Numbered from the stretch's first letter, positions 51,514 to 60,625 are shown. The stretch is DNA of 64,000 nucleotides from Lewinella sp050633125 (GCF_050633125.1 NZ_JBOEFX010000054.1:1-64000); one strand, 5' to 3'. Program-made: numbers and translations. Notes: a model not told the origin generated them from the letters alone.

Positions 51514-52833
51514 GTGTTTTTCATATCAAAGTCCTTTAAATTCAAAGCTGTGGCCAAATCGACATCTTCTTTTTTAAAGCCGGGTATACTATTTTTATTG
51601 TTGATGTTTACCTTGCTAAGCGCATTTACATTAAGCGACACAGCGATGGAGGAATGGGGCTTTTTCGGTCATCGCCGAATTAATAGAATGGCGGTATTCA
51701 CCCTGCCACCGGAAATGATGCCCTTCTTTCGCCACCATATCGAGTACGTTACCGATCATGCCGTAGATCCTGACAAACGCCGCTATGCCACCAAGCATGA
51801 AGCCGTACGGCATTATATTGACATTGACCATTGGGGCGTCCATCCCTTTCCTGAGGTGCCCCGCAACTGGACAGAAGCATTGTTGCGCTACGGCGAGTTA
51901 AGAATGATCAAAGCTGGTTCTACTGACACCCTGGTTGTGGAAGTAGCTTCTATATTAAGAGCAAATAACGGCAGAGATACCGCCTTGTTAAAAGTTAACC
52001 ATCCTGATCTGCCGCTCTATTTGTCGCTGAAAGATTACAAGACTTATTGGCAGGAGGAAATTCAACCACAGTACTACGAAGACGAATGGTTGCCATCACC
52101 TGCCGCAACAGCAGCACTTTTTGGCTGGCCCGCAGAGACTTTTAGCAGGGTAGAGGCCATTGATCATTTTTCAGAATACGGCATCGTTCCTTATCACTTG
52201 GAGGCTACTCAGCGACAACTCACCAGGGCTTTTGAACGAGGAGATGCCCGATCTATTCTGAGGATATGTTCAGAAATCGGCCACTATATCGGCGATGCAC
52301 ATGTACCTCTTCACACCACTGAAAACTATAACGGCGAGATGACTAACCAAGTAGGTATTCATGCCTTTTGGGAAAGTCGTCTACCTGAGCTTTTTGCCGA
52401 CAAAGGCTACGATTATTTTGTGGGCAAAGCAGAGTATATCCGCGATAAAAATGATTATTTCTGGACTGCCGTCTTAGACAGTCATAAGTTATTGGACAGT
52501 GTTCTCCTTATCGAAAAAAGGCTGAGCCAAACAATCCCGCCCGATCAACAATTTTGCTTTGAAGAGCGATTGGGCCGTTCGATCCGTACCCAGTGCGAAG
52601 ACTACGCAAAGGTCTACGAGCAAGCCATGGATGGCATGGTGGAAACACGAATGCAAGATGCGATTCTGGCCATTGGCAGTTCCTGGTTTACGGCTTGGGT
52701 AGATGCCGGGCAACCAGATTTGAATGCACTACTCGACACCCAAGCTACCGAGGATGAATTACGGGAACAAAAAGAACTAGAACAGGAATTCCAGCAGGGA
52801 GAAAGCAAGGGGAGAGACCATAGCGGAAAGTAA
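51505..52833 (+). CDS. Exported P1-nuclease/zinc phospholipase C-fold protein
   Basis: A probably exported 442-residue zinc enzyme. A signal or anchor segment (GILFLLLMFTLLSAF) precedes EEWGFFGHRRINRMA, where the Trp and His match the N-terminal zinc ligands of the S1/P1 nuclease and phospholipase C superfamily. Further ligand-like segments are HYIDIDHW and GHYIGDAHVPLHTTENY (HxxxDxHxPxH type), so the trinuclear zinc site seems complete. Whether the substrate is nucleic acid or phospholipid is open. The start is uncertain. The ATG at 51505 lies in a repeat fragment, the frame runs back to a TTG at 51463, and the ATG at 51604 would still leave a short hydrophobic start. Confidence 0.75.
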   Translation: MVQVFFISKSFKFKAVAKSTSSFLKPGILFLLLMFTLLSAFTLSDTAMEEWGFFGHRRINRMAVFTLPPEMMPFFRHHIEYVTDHAVDPDKRRYATKHEAVRHYIDIDHWGVHPFPEVPRNWTEALLRYGELRMIKAGSTDTLVVEVASILRANNGRDTALLKVNHPDLPLYLSLKDYKTYWQEEIQPQYYEDEWLPSPAATAALFGWPAETFSRVEAIDHFSEYGIVPYHLEATQRQLTRAFERGDARSILRICSEIGHYIGDAHVPLHTTENYNGEMTNQVGIHAFWESRLPELFADKGYDYFVGKAEYIRDKNDYFWTAVLDSHKLLDSVLLIEKRLSQTIPPDQQFCFEERLGRSIRTQCEDYAKVYEQAMDGMVETRMQDAILAIGSSWFTAWVDAGQPDLNALLDTQATEDELREQKELEQEFQQGESKGRDHSGK

Positions 52834-52888
52834 CCCCCTGGTATTTCGAGCTAAAATAAGAGGGGGCAATTTGGTTTTATACGCTCAC

Positions 52889-54958
52889 TTATTTTCCGTA
52901 TGAGAATTGCAATCGGACAAAATAGCTGCGGTCGAAACCCGTAAGTATAGATTGTCCGCTGCCACCATGTACATCGCCAGAATTACTCGCTCCGCTTAGT
53001 GATCGACTCGATTGATTGAGCAGGTTTTTAGCACCAATACTAAGGTGTATTCTTTCTTGCCAAAACTGACGGTTTAAAGTGGCATTTAGCTGATGGTTTC
53101 GGCCAATGAACCCAAGCAAAACCTCGTCTTCATAAAGATAGTATCGCTGCTGCCGTGCAATATAACGATGCGTAACCAAGAAGTCAATGTCTACTTTAGG
53201 AATCCAGATAGATAGCTGGGATTGCACTTCGGCTACGGGAACAAAAGTAGGTTCATAGCTGGTCTCTTCTGCAAAATCATTGGCAATATTGGTTATTGAA
53301 AAGCCACTTTCACAAGAAATGATTTCCGACTCATAATTGACCGTGAAGTTTAGCCCATGTGTATCGTATGTTTCGAGGTTTTGGTAGTTGTATTGCAGTG
53401 GCGAAAATTCTGCCAGCGTTATTTTATTCCTGACAGCATTGTAAAAGCCTTTTACCCCAAAACGAAGCAATTGGTTGTTACCTAGGTTGTTACGATAATC
53501 AAGGCTCAATCTGGCATTGTTTGAATACTCTGCCTGCAATTCATTATTACCGACAATGAAATGATTGATATCAATAAAGTTGAAGTACAATTCTTTGATA
53601 GAAGGCGCACGAAACCCTAGTGCATAACTGGACTTTAGCGTCCAATCCTCTGTTATGTTCCAGCGCAGGTTTAAAGCTGGCAACACTGGGTGGTCAAACT
53701 GGCTGTTATGACCATATCGAAGGCTCGCTTGAAGGATCAGTTTTGTGATTGGTGTCCAGCGAGCCCCAAGCCAGAACGCAATGTTTTGTTGGCTAGGTTC
53801 ATTCAGATCAACAGCCGAAGTATCCATAAGTCGGCGGCCAAAAGCCATTTCTCGAAGATATTCTACGCCGAACTGTCCATTGATTTTTCGCTGACTTGCG
53901 GTATTGATACTCGTACGATGCAGGATTGAGGTAAACCGTGAGGTGTCTTGTTCTGCCGAAACGGGAGTAGATTCACCGCTTTCCAATTCCAACCGTTCAT
54001 ATTGTTTGGTTCGCGTAAAGCTGTTCAGTGCCGTTTGTGATTGTAAATACAACGAGGAAGACATCCAGGTATTTAGAGACAGTGTATGATCATGGCGATT
54101 GGTGAGGTAGGTTTCATCAAAAGCATAAGGATTGAAAGATGGCCGCTTTACAGGGCCGTAAAGAAAAACAGATTCCGTAAAGTAACGTTGCTGGTAGGTA
54201 ATGTCAAACGAGTCATTGGGCCGATAAGTCAATTTGCCATTGAGGCTGTTCTGTACCTTTGGATTCCATGGAAATTTCCGTTGTTGAAGCGTTGATCCAT
54301 CAGCTAAGGTTGTTGTTTCAATAAGCCGGAGGCTATCATTGGGTTCAAATTGGCTCTGATAATGACTTCCGCTGGCACTGAAAAAAAAACGATCAAAACG
54401 GGCAGAGAACAAAGCGTCATAATTCATGATCCCAATGTCCTCAAATTGGCTAGCAAGCGAAACATTGTATTTGTTGAGTTGCGTTTTTTTTGTGATAATA
54501 TTGATGACACCGCCAGCGGCATTGTTGCCATATTGGGCAGAGAGTGCTCCTTCAACGATCTCTATGTGATCTACATCCGAAAGTTTTATTTGGGAAAGGT
54601 CAACATTGCCGTTGACCCTCCCTATAACTGGAATACCGTCGATAGCTACTTGTACATTCTCTCCTCCAACGCCCTGTATTTGTGCGCCGCTACCGAGAAT
54701 AGGGTCGTTGCTTACGCGAAAATTCAACTGCTGGGTAAGTACCTCTGCCAGGTTGTTCATGCCTTGCCGAGTAATGTCCTCGATTTCGATTACTTTAACT
54801 TCATGCACCGCATTTTCCTTGGCAGTGGGGGCAAATTGAGCCGTCACGACAATGTCTTCAATAGCAAGAGACCAAGTTATTGAATCATTTTCTACTTGTG
54901 CAAGTAGCGTGCTGCAACACAAGAGCGCAAACGGGAGTAGCTTGGGTATTTTATTCAT
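52889..54958 (-). CDS. hmuR: TonB-dependent outer-membrane receptor of the heme operon
   Basis: Imports heme or a heme carrier's load across the outer membrane using energy from TonB. The 689-residue protein has a signal peptide (LPFALLCCSTLLAQ), a TonB box (EDIVVTAQF, about 32-40), a plug domain (GMNNLAEVLTQQLNFRVS, QIQGVGGENVQVAIDGIPV, IEIVEGALSAQYGNNAAGGVINII) and a 22-strand barrel ending NVRLQFSYGK-like with a C-terminal aromatic strand. It is the last gene of the heme operon, 10 bases after the HemS-like gene. The name follows the operon's content; substrate identity is inferred. Confidence 0.88.
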   Translation of the reverse strand: MNKIPKLLPFALLCCSTLLAQVENDSITWSLAIEDIVVTAQFAPTAKENAVHEVKVIEIEDITRQGMNNLAEVLTQQLNFRVSNDPILGSGAQIQGVGGENVQVAIDGIPVIGRVNGNVDLSQIKLSDVDHIEIVEGALSAQYGNNAAGGVINIITKKTQLNKYNVSLASQFEDIGIMNYDALFSARFDRFFFSASGSHYQSQFEPNDSLRLIETTTLADGSTLQQRKFPWNPKVQNSLNGKLTYRPNDSFDITYQQRYFTESVFLYGPVKRPSFNPYAFDETYLTNRHDHTLSLNTWMSSSLYLQSQTALNSFTRTKQYERLELESGESTPVSAEQDTSRFTSILHRTSINTASQRKINGQFGVEYLREMAFGRRLMDTSAVDLNEPSQQNIAFWLGARWTPITKLILQASLRYGHNSQFDHPVLPALNLRWNITEDWTLKSSYALGFRAPSIKELYFNFIDINHFIVGNNELQAEYSNNARLSLDYRNNLGNNQLLRFGVKGFYNAVRNKITLAEFSPLQYNYQNLETYDTHGLNFTVNYESEIISCESGFSITNIANDFAEETSYEPTFVPVAEVQSQLSIWIPKVDIDFLVTHRYIARQQRYYLYEDEVLLGFIGRNHQLNATLNRQFWQERIHLSIGAKNLLNQSSRSLSGASNSGDVHGGSGQSILTGFDRSYFVRLQFSYGK

Positions 54959-54968
54959 CAGTTTCTGA

Positions 54969-56024
54969 TTAGCAGCTCAGAGAAAATTGGTTAATGGCTT
55001 CTCGCCAAGTTTCTAACTCTGGCTTTCCTGGCTTGCGTGCACCAAAAAAGTAAACGATAAGTTCGCCATCCTCATCAAAAAGCTCCAAACTGGTGACGAT
55101 ACCGTCTACTGTTGGTTTTTTAACGATCCAGGCTTTCTTGACCATTTCCATATTTAGGTGAAGGTTAAAAGCGGGGTCCAGAATGTTGTACCATTCTCCC
55201 AATTCCTTAAGCTGGCTTACTTCACCGGTATGAATCTGAACACAACCTTTACTGTGGACAAAACACATGATAGGAATCGCTTGCGCTGCACAGTATTGGA
55301 GAACTTCCTTTAAAAAATCTACAGGCACGGCCTGGCTATGGCCTAAAGGAGCTAATTCAAGCGCACGGGTTCTGCTAAGACCGTACTTTCTCAGCAAACC
55401 AAAGAAGTCGTGCGTATCCTTGAGGTTGAGCCACTCCTGCTGAAATGCTTCCACATCAACATCTTCTTTCGTTGTTTCCTGAGTGCTTGCTTCTTCTTTC
55501 TTTGGCAATGGAAATAATGGAGACTGGTCTTCTGCCCGGTATTCAGCAACCAACTGGTGGTAAACATCAATATTTGACTTCTCCGTAGAGAATATTTTGT
55601 GAACAGCTTCTCCCTCCCCGTTAAAAAATTGGAAAGAATAGAGCATCCCCATTTTACCCCGATCCATGGTTACAGCAAGCGCATGTACCCACTCATTCAT
55701 GAAAAAACGAAGGTCAATATCTGGATTGACTGCTACGCCCATGTTGGCTGGGCCTCCGTAAAAATTGATGTTATCGTAAACACCTTTTCGCTCATGTACA
55801 CAAGCTTCGTTACGGGTAAGGGCCATCACATAGCCCATGCGCTTGATTTTCGGCAAGAGTAATTTCCAATCGCCAGAAAGTCGGATAACGGTACTATCCG
55901 GAGCAAGCGTAAGCAACTCAGCTTCGCTGATACCTAGTTTCGCTGCCAAATTTCGCTGGCGAATACGGGGAGTTTCAGCAATAATGGTCTGCTTGTCGCG
56001 CAGAAGTAGTTCAATTGAAGTCAT
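54969..56024 (-). CDS. hmuS: HemS/HmuS-type heme-handling protein
   Basis: A cytoplasmic protein of the HemS/ChuS family that binds imported heme and traffics or degrades it. The 351 residues form the usual two pseudo-repeats (about 1-185 and 200-350), each with the ISEAELLTLAPD or GLSRTRALELAPLG helix and a beta-sheet. The first repeat has ALTRNEACVHERKGVY, and the second FVHSKGCVQIHTGEV, with conserved His residues that can hold heme. The start is the ATG at 56024; it overlaps the stop of the small upstream gene, so the two are coupled. Catalytic activity is not shown for all members. Confidence 0.92.
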   Translation of the reverse strand: MTSIELLLRDKQTIIAETPRIRQRNLAAKLGISEAELLTLAPDSTVIRLSGDWKLLLPKIKRMGYVMALTRNEACVHERKGVYDNINFYGGPANMGVAVNPDIDLRFFMNEWVHALAVTMDRGKMGMLYSFQFFNGEGEAVHKIFSTEKSNIDVYHQLVAEYRAEDQSPLFPLPKKEEASTQETTKEDVDVEAFQQEWLNLKDTHDFFGLLRKYGLSRTRALELAPLGHSQAVPVDFLKEVLQYCAAQAIPIMCFVHSKGCVQIHTGEVSQLKELGEWYNILDPAFNLHLNMEMVKKAWIVKKPTVDGIVTSLELFDEDGELIVYFFGARKPGKPELETWREAINQFSLSC

Positions 56025-56385
56025 TGTAATTATCAGTTTTGTGGTCACTCGCCAGTAATTCAGCTTGAATGATAAGCAGTGCAGTTTGTAGCATGTCATT
56101 CAATTTCTTTAGCTCATGAAAAGTGAATAGCAAATTAAATCCAGCGTATGGTGTGGGTAAATAAATTGATTTAAGTAAGGAGGACTCCTTGTTACTTTGA
56201 GATTTCTTTAGTGTTAGTGCTATGGTTTCTGCAAGCCTTTGGAACTCAGGGAAAGACTGATCTACACAAAAATTGCCAAAGGCAATTTGTAAAACGCCAC
56301 AACCAGAGCATCGAACGATGTACCCAAATTCGTCATGGATAATAACATTTATCATATCCGATTCGTGTCCAGATGAATGGTTCAT
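56011..56385 (-). CDS. Small CxxCG protein in the heme operon, function unknown
   Basis: A 124-residue soluble protein between the ABC ATPase and HemS-like genes. It carries one CSGCG motif (residues 26-30) and a third Cys shortly after (FGNFCVDQ), and is otherwise helical. It is too short and Cys-poor for a full zinc ribbon. It overlaps the hmuS start by 14 bases, and both its neighbours are operon genes, so it is very likely translated. I know of no assigned function; a metal- or heme-binding helper is only a guess. Confidence 0.7.
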   Translation of the reverse strand: MNHSSGHESDMINVIIHDEFGYIVRCSGCGVLQIAFGNFCVDQSFPEFQRLAETIALTLKKSQSNKESSLLKSIYLPTPYAGFNLLFTFHELKKLNDMLQTALLIIQAELLASDHKTDNYNDFN

Positions 56386-56407
56386 TTACTCGAGTATTAG
56401 AATGATT

Positions 56408-57190
56408 TTACGCTAAATGTGTGAGGTTATTCGAGAACAACGTGGGAATTTGGTGACTTTTAAGTTCAAATGTTTTAGAGATATTGGTAGGAGTTAAAGT
56501 GGCTTTACAGTCGCCTTGTGCCAATACCTTACCTTGTTTTAGTAATATGATTCGGTCTGCATAAGTAGCAGCAAGCCCCAGGTCGTGAACGATGGCAACT
56601 ACACCGATTCCTCTTCGCTGGATAATGTTTTTCACCAATTGCATCACCTCGTGTTTTTGTTTAATATCAAGGTTAGCAGTCGCCTCATCCAGGAATAAAT
56701 ATTGTGTATGTGGGCGCCAGTAATTGCTTTCGAGCTGAACAATACATTTTGCCAACAAGACGCGTTGTTGCTCACCACCAGATAGGCTAGGAAAGCTTCT
56801 GTTTCTGAAAGCAGTCATACCAACTTTGCGTAAAGCATAGCGGACAATACTGCGATGCTCTTCGTCTTTCAGAAGGTTGCGTACCGCATAATTTCCCATA
56901 CCTATCAGGTCTTCTACCTGGATGGGGAAATTGACGTGCATTTGCTGAGAAAGTACCGTCCTCCGGATGGCCATTTCTTTTGCAGACCAGTTGCCAAACA
57001 ACGCATTTTCCCAGGTGATTACCCCACCTTGTGGTGTAAGTTGACCTGTTAGTATTTCAAACAAGCTGGTCTTTCCTGCTCCATTGGGGCCTAATATCAT
57101 TGTAAGCGCCCCAGGCGGCAAATCAAGGTCAATGCTCTCCAGAATTTGCTTCCCATTCCTTTGAAGGCTTATGTTCCTAAGGTTAATCAT
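56408..57190 (-). CDS. hmuV: Heme ABC importer ATPase
   Basis: The ATP-hydrolysing subunit of the heme importer. The 260-residue protein has Walker A GPNGAGKTS (about 34-42), a Q-loop in SQQMHVNFPIQ, the ABC signature SGGEQQRV, Walker B YLFLDEATANLD and the H-loop in VAIVHDLGLAATYADR. Heme-specific ATPases of the HmuV type share this length and the HDLNLA-like segment. Its start overlaps the permease stop by 4 bases (ATGA), so the two are coupled. Confidence 0.93.
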   Translation of the reverse strand: MINLRNISLQRNGKQILESIDLDLPPGALTMILGPNGAGKTSLFEILTGQLTPQGGVITWENALFGNWSAKEMAIRRTVLSQQMHVNFPIQVEDLIGMGNYAVRNLLKDEEHRSIVRYALRKVGMTAFRNRSFPSLSGGEQQRVLLAKCIVQLESNYWRPHTQYLFLDEATANLDIKQKHEVMQLVKNIIQRRGIGVVAIVHDLGLAATYADRIILLKQGKVLAQGDCKATLTPTNISKTFELKSHQIPTLFSNNLTHLA

Positions 57191-58221
57191 AGCATTACTT
57201 GGTTGTTATTGGTCCTGTAAATCAGCCAAAGGAAGAAAGGTGCCCCAACTAATGCCGTGATAATACCCAATGGCAGTTCTGCTGGAGCAACAATGGTCCG
57301 CGCAAAAGTATCGGTGATTACCAAAAACAGAGCTCCTAGTATGGCAGAACTCGGAAGAAGTTGAGTGTAATTACTTCCCAAAATAAGGCGAAGAAAATGT
57401 GGAATGATGAGTCCTACAAAACCAATAATTCCCGTAAAGGAGATGCAAACACCTGTGATTAAAGCTGCTATTAAAATGATCAGTGTTTTCACACTTTCCA
57501 CTTTCACACCAAGGTAAGCTGCTTCCTTTTCTCCTAGTAACAAAGCATTGATTGTCGCTGCTTGCTTGTTTAACAACCAAAGCCCTCCGACCACCAGAGG
57601 AGAAAGAATACCTACCTGAAGCCAATTTGTTCCACTTAAGCTTCCTAAAGTCCAAAAAGTAATATCTCTTAATTGCTGGTCATCTGAAAGATAGATGCAT
57701 ACCCCTACAATTGCACTTGCTAAAGCTGAGATAGCAATTCCTGCCAGTAGCATGGTCATGACAGAAACATGCTGGTCTTTTTTCGAGATCGCATAAACAA
57801 CAAAAGTAGTGATGACGCCCCCAATAAAGGCAGATAGACTTACGGAGGTTTGCTGTATCCAATCGGGTAGGGTAGACCAGTAGCTTTTCGTAAGAACAAT
57901 CGCCAAGACGGCAAATAATACCGCTCCGCTTGAGACACCTATCAGGGTAGGGTCTGCCAACGGGTTGCGGAAAAGTCCTTGGATGGCTGCACCTACACTC
58001 GCCAATCCGGCTCCAACCAATGCTGCAAGCAACACCCTGGGAAGGCGAATATGATAGATAAGGAAACCTTCTCCTATTTCCCCTTTGGGGCCTGAAAAGG
58101 AAAAGAGTCCTTTGAATAATTCCGTACTATTCATCGCGTAGGCACCAAACATCAGGCTTCCCAGAATGCTGAGAATCAATCCTGCCCAAAGCAGCCAATA
58201 AATTCTATTGCCTACCCTCAT
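57187..58221 (-). CDS. hmuU: Heme ABC importer permease (FecCD/BtuC family)
   Basis: The membrane channel of the heme importer, 344 residues with about ten membrane helices. Family motifs include RLPRVLLAALVGAGLASVGAAIQGLFRNPLADP, split across helices 2-3, and LITGVCISFTGIIGFVGLIIPHFLR near the end, the contact site for the ATPase. The start follows the stop of the substrate-binding-protein gene with no gap. It is complete. Confidence 0.93.
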   Translation of the reverse strand: MRVGNRIYWLLWAGLILSILGSLMFGAYAMNSTELFKGLFSFSGPKGEIGEGFLIYHIRLPRVLLAALVGAGLASVGAAIQGLFRNPLADPTLIGVSSGAVLFAVLAIVLTKSYWSTLPDWIQQTSVSLSAFIGGVITTFVVYAISKKDQHVSVMTMLLAGIAISALASAIVGVCIYLSDDQQLRDITFWTLGSLSGTNWLQVGILSPLVVGGLWLLNKQAATINALLLGEKEAAYLGVKVESVKTLIILIAALITGVCISFTGIIGFVGLIIPHFLRLILGSNYTQLLPSSAILGALFLVITDTFARTIVAPAELPLGIITALVGAPFFLWLIYRTNNNQVML

Positions 58222-59139
58222 TTAAAGCTCGGTTTGACTAAACGTCTGTAACTGAAGCGCCAAATCGTAGGCCGCTTGAGCCGCCCTTGGGCCAAAAGAA
58301 CTCAAGTAGTGGCCGTCCATCGTGATGACTCGCTTGTGCTGATAAGCAGTGGTTTGTGCCATTCCGGGTATTTCTCCAAGGCCATCCATTCCTTCTAAAC
58401 TATTCAGGCCGCTTTCAAATAGTAACAGTACTTCAGGGTTAGCAGCTAGCAATGCTTCGGGGCTCAACTCTTTGTAATCAGAGAAGTTTGTGACAGCATT
58501 TCTTCCACCTGCTTTTTCCAGCATAGCAGCTACGGGCGTACCGCTCCCACTTACAAAGAGTCGGCCTGTTCCACGAGCATATAAGAATAAAATATTGGGC
58601 TGATGAGTTGTTTCTTTCAGGAGATTAGCCAAACGCAGACTGTCTAGGGCAATGTTTTGAGTCAGCTCTCCTATACTTGCTTCCGAAATTGACAGTTTCG
58701 TTTGTAACTGTCGAGCCACCTCTACAGCATTGTTAAAGTGCGTAGTAGTCGTAATCCCAAATACGTTCACACCAGCAGAAATAAGCTGTGCCAATACAGG
58801 GGTGTTTACATCCTGTTTTTTGCAAATGATTAAATCAGGGCGCAAGGCTAAAATCGCTTCTGCATTTAGCTGACTGACATGCCCAAGTTGAGGTTTACCC
58901 TTTAGTTCCTCTTCGGGATAAGTACTCGTTACATCAATACCAACAATTTGCTCTCCTAATTCTAATTGGTAGAGCAATTCTGTCACCATTCCATCAAGAG
59001 ACACAATCCGCTTTAAAGTGTCTCCGGTATTTGAACCGGAGACATCCGAGGTAGTGTCGTGAAAGCAGGAAGTAGTGGAAAAAGCCACCACTCCTATAGC
59101 CATTAGTAAGAAGAAAATTCTAGCTGGAAAATGCTTCAT
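58222..59139 (-). CDS. hmuT: Heme-binding periplasmic lipoprotein (HmuT-like)
   Basis: The solute-binding protein that delivers heme to the permease. The 305-residue protein has a lipoprotein signal (STTSC, Cys at 25) and the class III (BtuF/HmuT/ShuT) fold. An N-terminal lobe carries RIVSLDGMVTELLYQLELG and VGIDVTSTYPEEELKGKPQLG. A long linking helix follows, and then a C-terminal lobe (LFLYARGTGRLFVSGSGTPVAAMLEKAGG, LSPEALLAANPEVLLLFESG). A Tyr and a Gly in the conserved positions of heme-binding members can be read, but the axial ligand is not certain. It is followed directly by the permease. Confidence 0.9.
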   Translation of the reverse strand: MKHFPARIFFLLMAIGVVAFSTTSCFHDTTSDVSGSNTGDTLKRIVSLDGMVTELLYQLELGEQIVGIDVTSTYPEEELKGKPQLGHVSQLNAEAILALRPDLIICKKQDVNTPVLAQLISAGVNVFGITTTTHFNNAVEVARQLQTKLSISEASIGELTQNIALDSLRLANLLKETTHQPNILFLYARGTGRLFVSGSGTPVAAMLEKAGGRNAVTNFSDYKELSPEALLAANPEVLLLFESGLNSLEGMDGLGEIPGMAQTTAYQHKRVITMDGHYLSSFGPRAAQAAYDLALQLQTFSQTEL

Positions 59140-59154
59140 TATTTTTATTTTAAG

Positions 59155-59195
59155 AATAGCTGCTTGTAGTTGCCTCGCAACTACAAGCAGCTATT
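59155..59195 (-). other. 18-bp perfect hairpin between the HmuY-like and HmuT-like genes
   Basis: 59155-59172 pairs without mismatch with 59178-59195 around a 5-base loop. There is no T-run after it on the minus strand, so it is not a normal terminator; it may protect or separate parts of the operon transcript. Confidence 0.8.
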
Positions 59196-59209
59196 AAAGA
59201 GAGAAACGA

Positions 59210-60484
59210 CTATTGTGTTATGATTAATGGTCGAACAATTTGCGCTTGCCCATCTTGAATCCTTAGGTGGTAATGCCCCGATGGAAGTGCTGTTGACAAT
59301 TGGTAGGTATTCAGGCCAATTTGTGTGGGGATCGTTTCATGATAAACAACCTTGCCTAAAGCATCAATGATTTCCAGCTTTTGATGCTGAGAATGAGCTG
59401 AATTAACCGTCCAGCGGAGGTTAATCTCTCCATTGCTTGGATTCGGAAAAACAGAAAGATTATCTGACATGTCAGGCAAGTCATCACTATTAACCAATAG
59501 CCCCTCGTAGCTTTTCATTAGGGTCGTGATGCCTGAAGAAGAGCCGGAAAAATCCAAAAACTGAACTTTCCAGATACTATCAGCTGCTGTTTTAATGAAG
59601 AATACTTGATCTTCCTGAATACCCCAGCCTGTAGTAAAATCAAAGAATTTCCAATCGTGGCCAATGGTATTCAATGTGTCCTGAAATTCCGCTAGGTAAT
59701 CCTGGAAGGAAACGGTAAAAGGATTTACCTCATCGGCTTGTGCTACTGCAACATTCTGATTTGATAGAACGCCAGCCACCTGATATTCGATGATACCACC
59801 TTCGCCATCATCAAGCGGAGAATAATAACGGGTGAAGAGTAAATCCCAATGAGCTGGCTCCAGGTCCTTTACTTCATTACTTGCAAAAGAATAATAAGCG
59901 AGTGTCTTGCCCGTGAAATCATCCTTTGTGATTTGTACATTGACTTCATCTGTACCATCAAGATTAGCATGACGGAAGGAATAGACATTGTTGGCTAAAG
60001 ATTGAATCTCTAGTTTACGCCAAACTCCATTGCGTAGATGTATAAAGAAAATATAGTTGCTGTTTATCGTATGATTACTAGGATTATACGTTCCCCAGCC
60101 TAAGTCAAAAGGGTTGTCTGCACTAGCGATGCTGTTAAATGCACCTGACTCCCAACTGACCTCCGGATTAAAAACCTGCTCAATGATATTCAGCGTGTCA
60201 GCAGTTGAAAAATCCTCGTCGATACTGAAGAAAACAGAAATTTCTGGCGCCGGAGCTCCAAAGCTAGCCGACACTCCTTCGTTTACAAAAATGCCTGCGC
60301 TTTGCGGAGCTACCCCAAAAGCAATATCCCAATCTTCATGGGCTATGCTTGTCGTACTCCCATCCTGAATCTGGTAAAATACCTGGTTGGAATAACTGGC
60401 ACCGATACTAACTTCCTCCACTTGTGCTTTAAGGCAACATCCTGTAAAGAGTAATGCTAATAGACAAATGTATTGTTGATTCAT
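59210..60484 (-). CDS. T9SS-exported protein with two HmuY-like modules
   Basis: First gene of the heme operon; probably a surface or secreted heme scavenger. The 424-residue protein begins at the ATG at 60484 with a signal peptide (ICLLALLFTGCCLKAQ). Two HmuY-like beta modules follow. Module 1 (~20-200) has HEDWDIAFG, LGWGTYNP, YIFFIHLRNGVWRKLEIQSL and VYSFRHANLDG. Module 2 (~200-345) has AHWDLLFTRYYSP, GVLSNQNVAVAQA, FFDFTTGW, QVFFIKTAADSIWKVQFLDF. A type A sorting domain follows (VFPNPSNGEI, LPSGHYHLRI). HmuY binds heme through two His, and several His are present, but I cannot fix the ligands. Confidence 0.85.
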   Translation of the reverse strand: MNQQYICLLALLFTGCCLKAQVEEVSIGASYSNQVFYQIQDGSTTSIAHEDWDIAFGVAPQSAGIFVNEGVSASFGAPAPEISVFFSIDEDFSTADTLNIIEQVFNPEVSWESGAFNSIASADNPFDLGWGTYNPSNHTINSNYIFFIHLRNGVWRKLEIQSLANNVYSFRHANLDGTDEVNVQITKDDFTGKTLAYYSFASNEVKDLEPAHWDLLFTRYYSPLDDGEGGIIEYQVAGVLSNQNVAVAQADEVNPFTVSFQDYLAEFQDTLNTIGHDWKFFDFTTGWGIQEDQVFFIKTAADSIWKVQFLDFSGSSSGITTLMKSYEGLLVNSDDLPDMSDNLSVFPNPSNGEINLRWTVNSAHSQHQKLEIIDALGKVVYHETIPTQIGLNTYQLSTALPSGHYHLRIQDGQAQIVRPLIITQ

Positions 60485-60508
60485 GCTTGTGTTATTTTTA
60501 TGTTGACA

Positions 60509-60516
60509 CAAACGTA
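60509..60516 (-). promoter_or_regulatory. -7 box (TACGTTTG) of the heme operon
   Basis: Perfect TAnnTTTG on the minus strand, 25 bases before the ATG at 60484. The -33 position falls inside the palindrome at 60532-60554. Confidence 0.6.
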
Positions 60517-60531
60517 GAAAACAATTTATAC

Positions 60532-60554
60532 TTATTTAGACTAAATCTAAATAA
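60532..60554. promoter_or_regulatory. Candidate iron-responsive operator (9-5-9 palindrome)
   Basis: TTATTTAGA, CTAAA, TCTAAATAA: a perfect inverted repeat. It overlaps the expected -33 region of the heme operon promoter, where a Fur- or DtxR-type repressor would block transcription. Which family binds is not shown. Confidence 0.7.
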
Positions 60555-60576
60555 TACCTAATTTTAATGATACTTG

Positions 60577-60619
60577 CTACCTAGCTCTTAGGTAGTAACA
60601 GTACCTAAGAGCTAGGTAG
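60577..60619. repeat. 16-bp perfect inverted repeat
   Basis: CTACCTAGCTCTTAGG (60577-60592) pairs with 60604-60619 over an 11-base loop. It lies between the heme operator and the end of the DUF4252 gene. Confidence 0.75.
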
Positions 60620-60625
60620 AAAAAG

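Noticed and set aside
54350..54883. 177-codon plus-strand frame opposite the TonB receptor
   Set aside because: Antisense shadow of the receptor's plug and barrel; no coherent domain.
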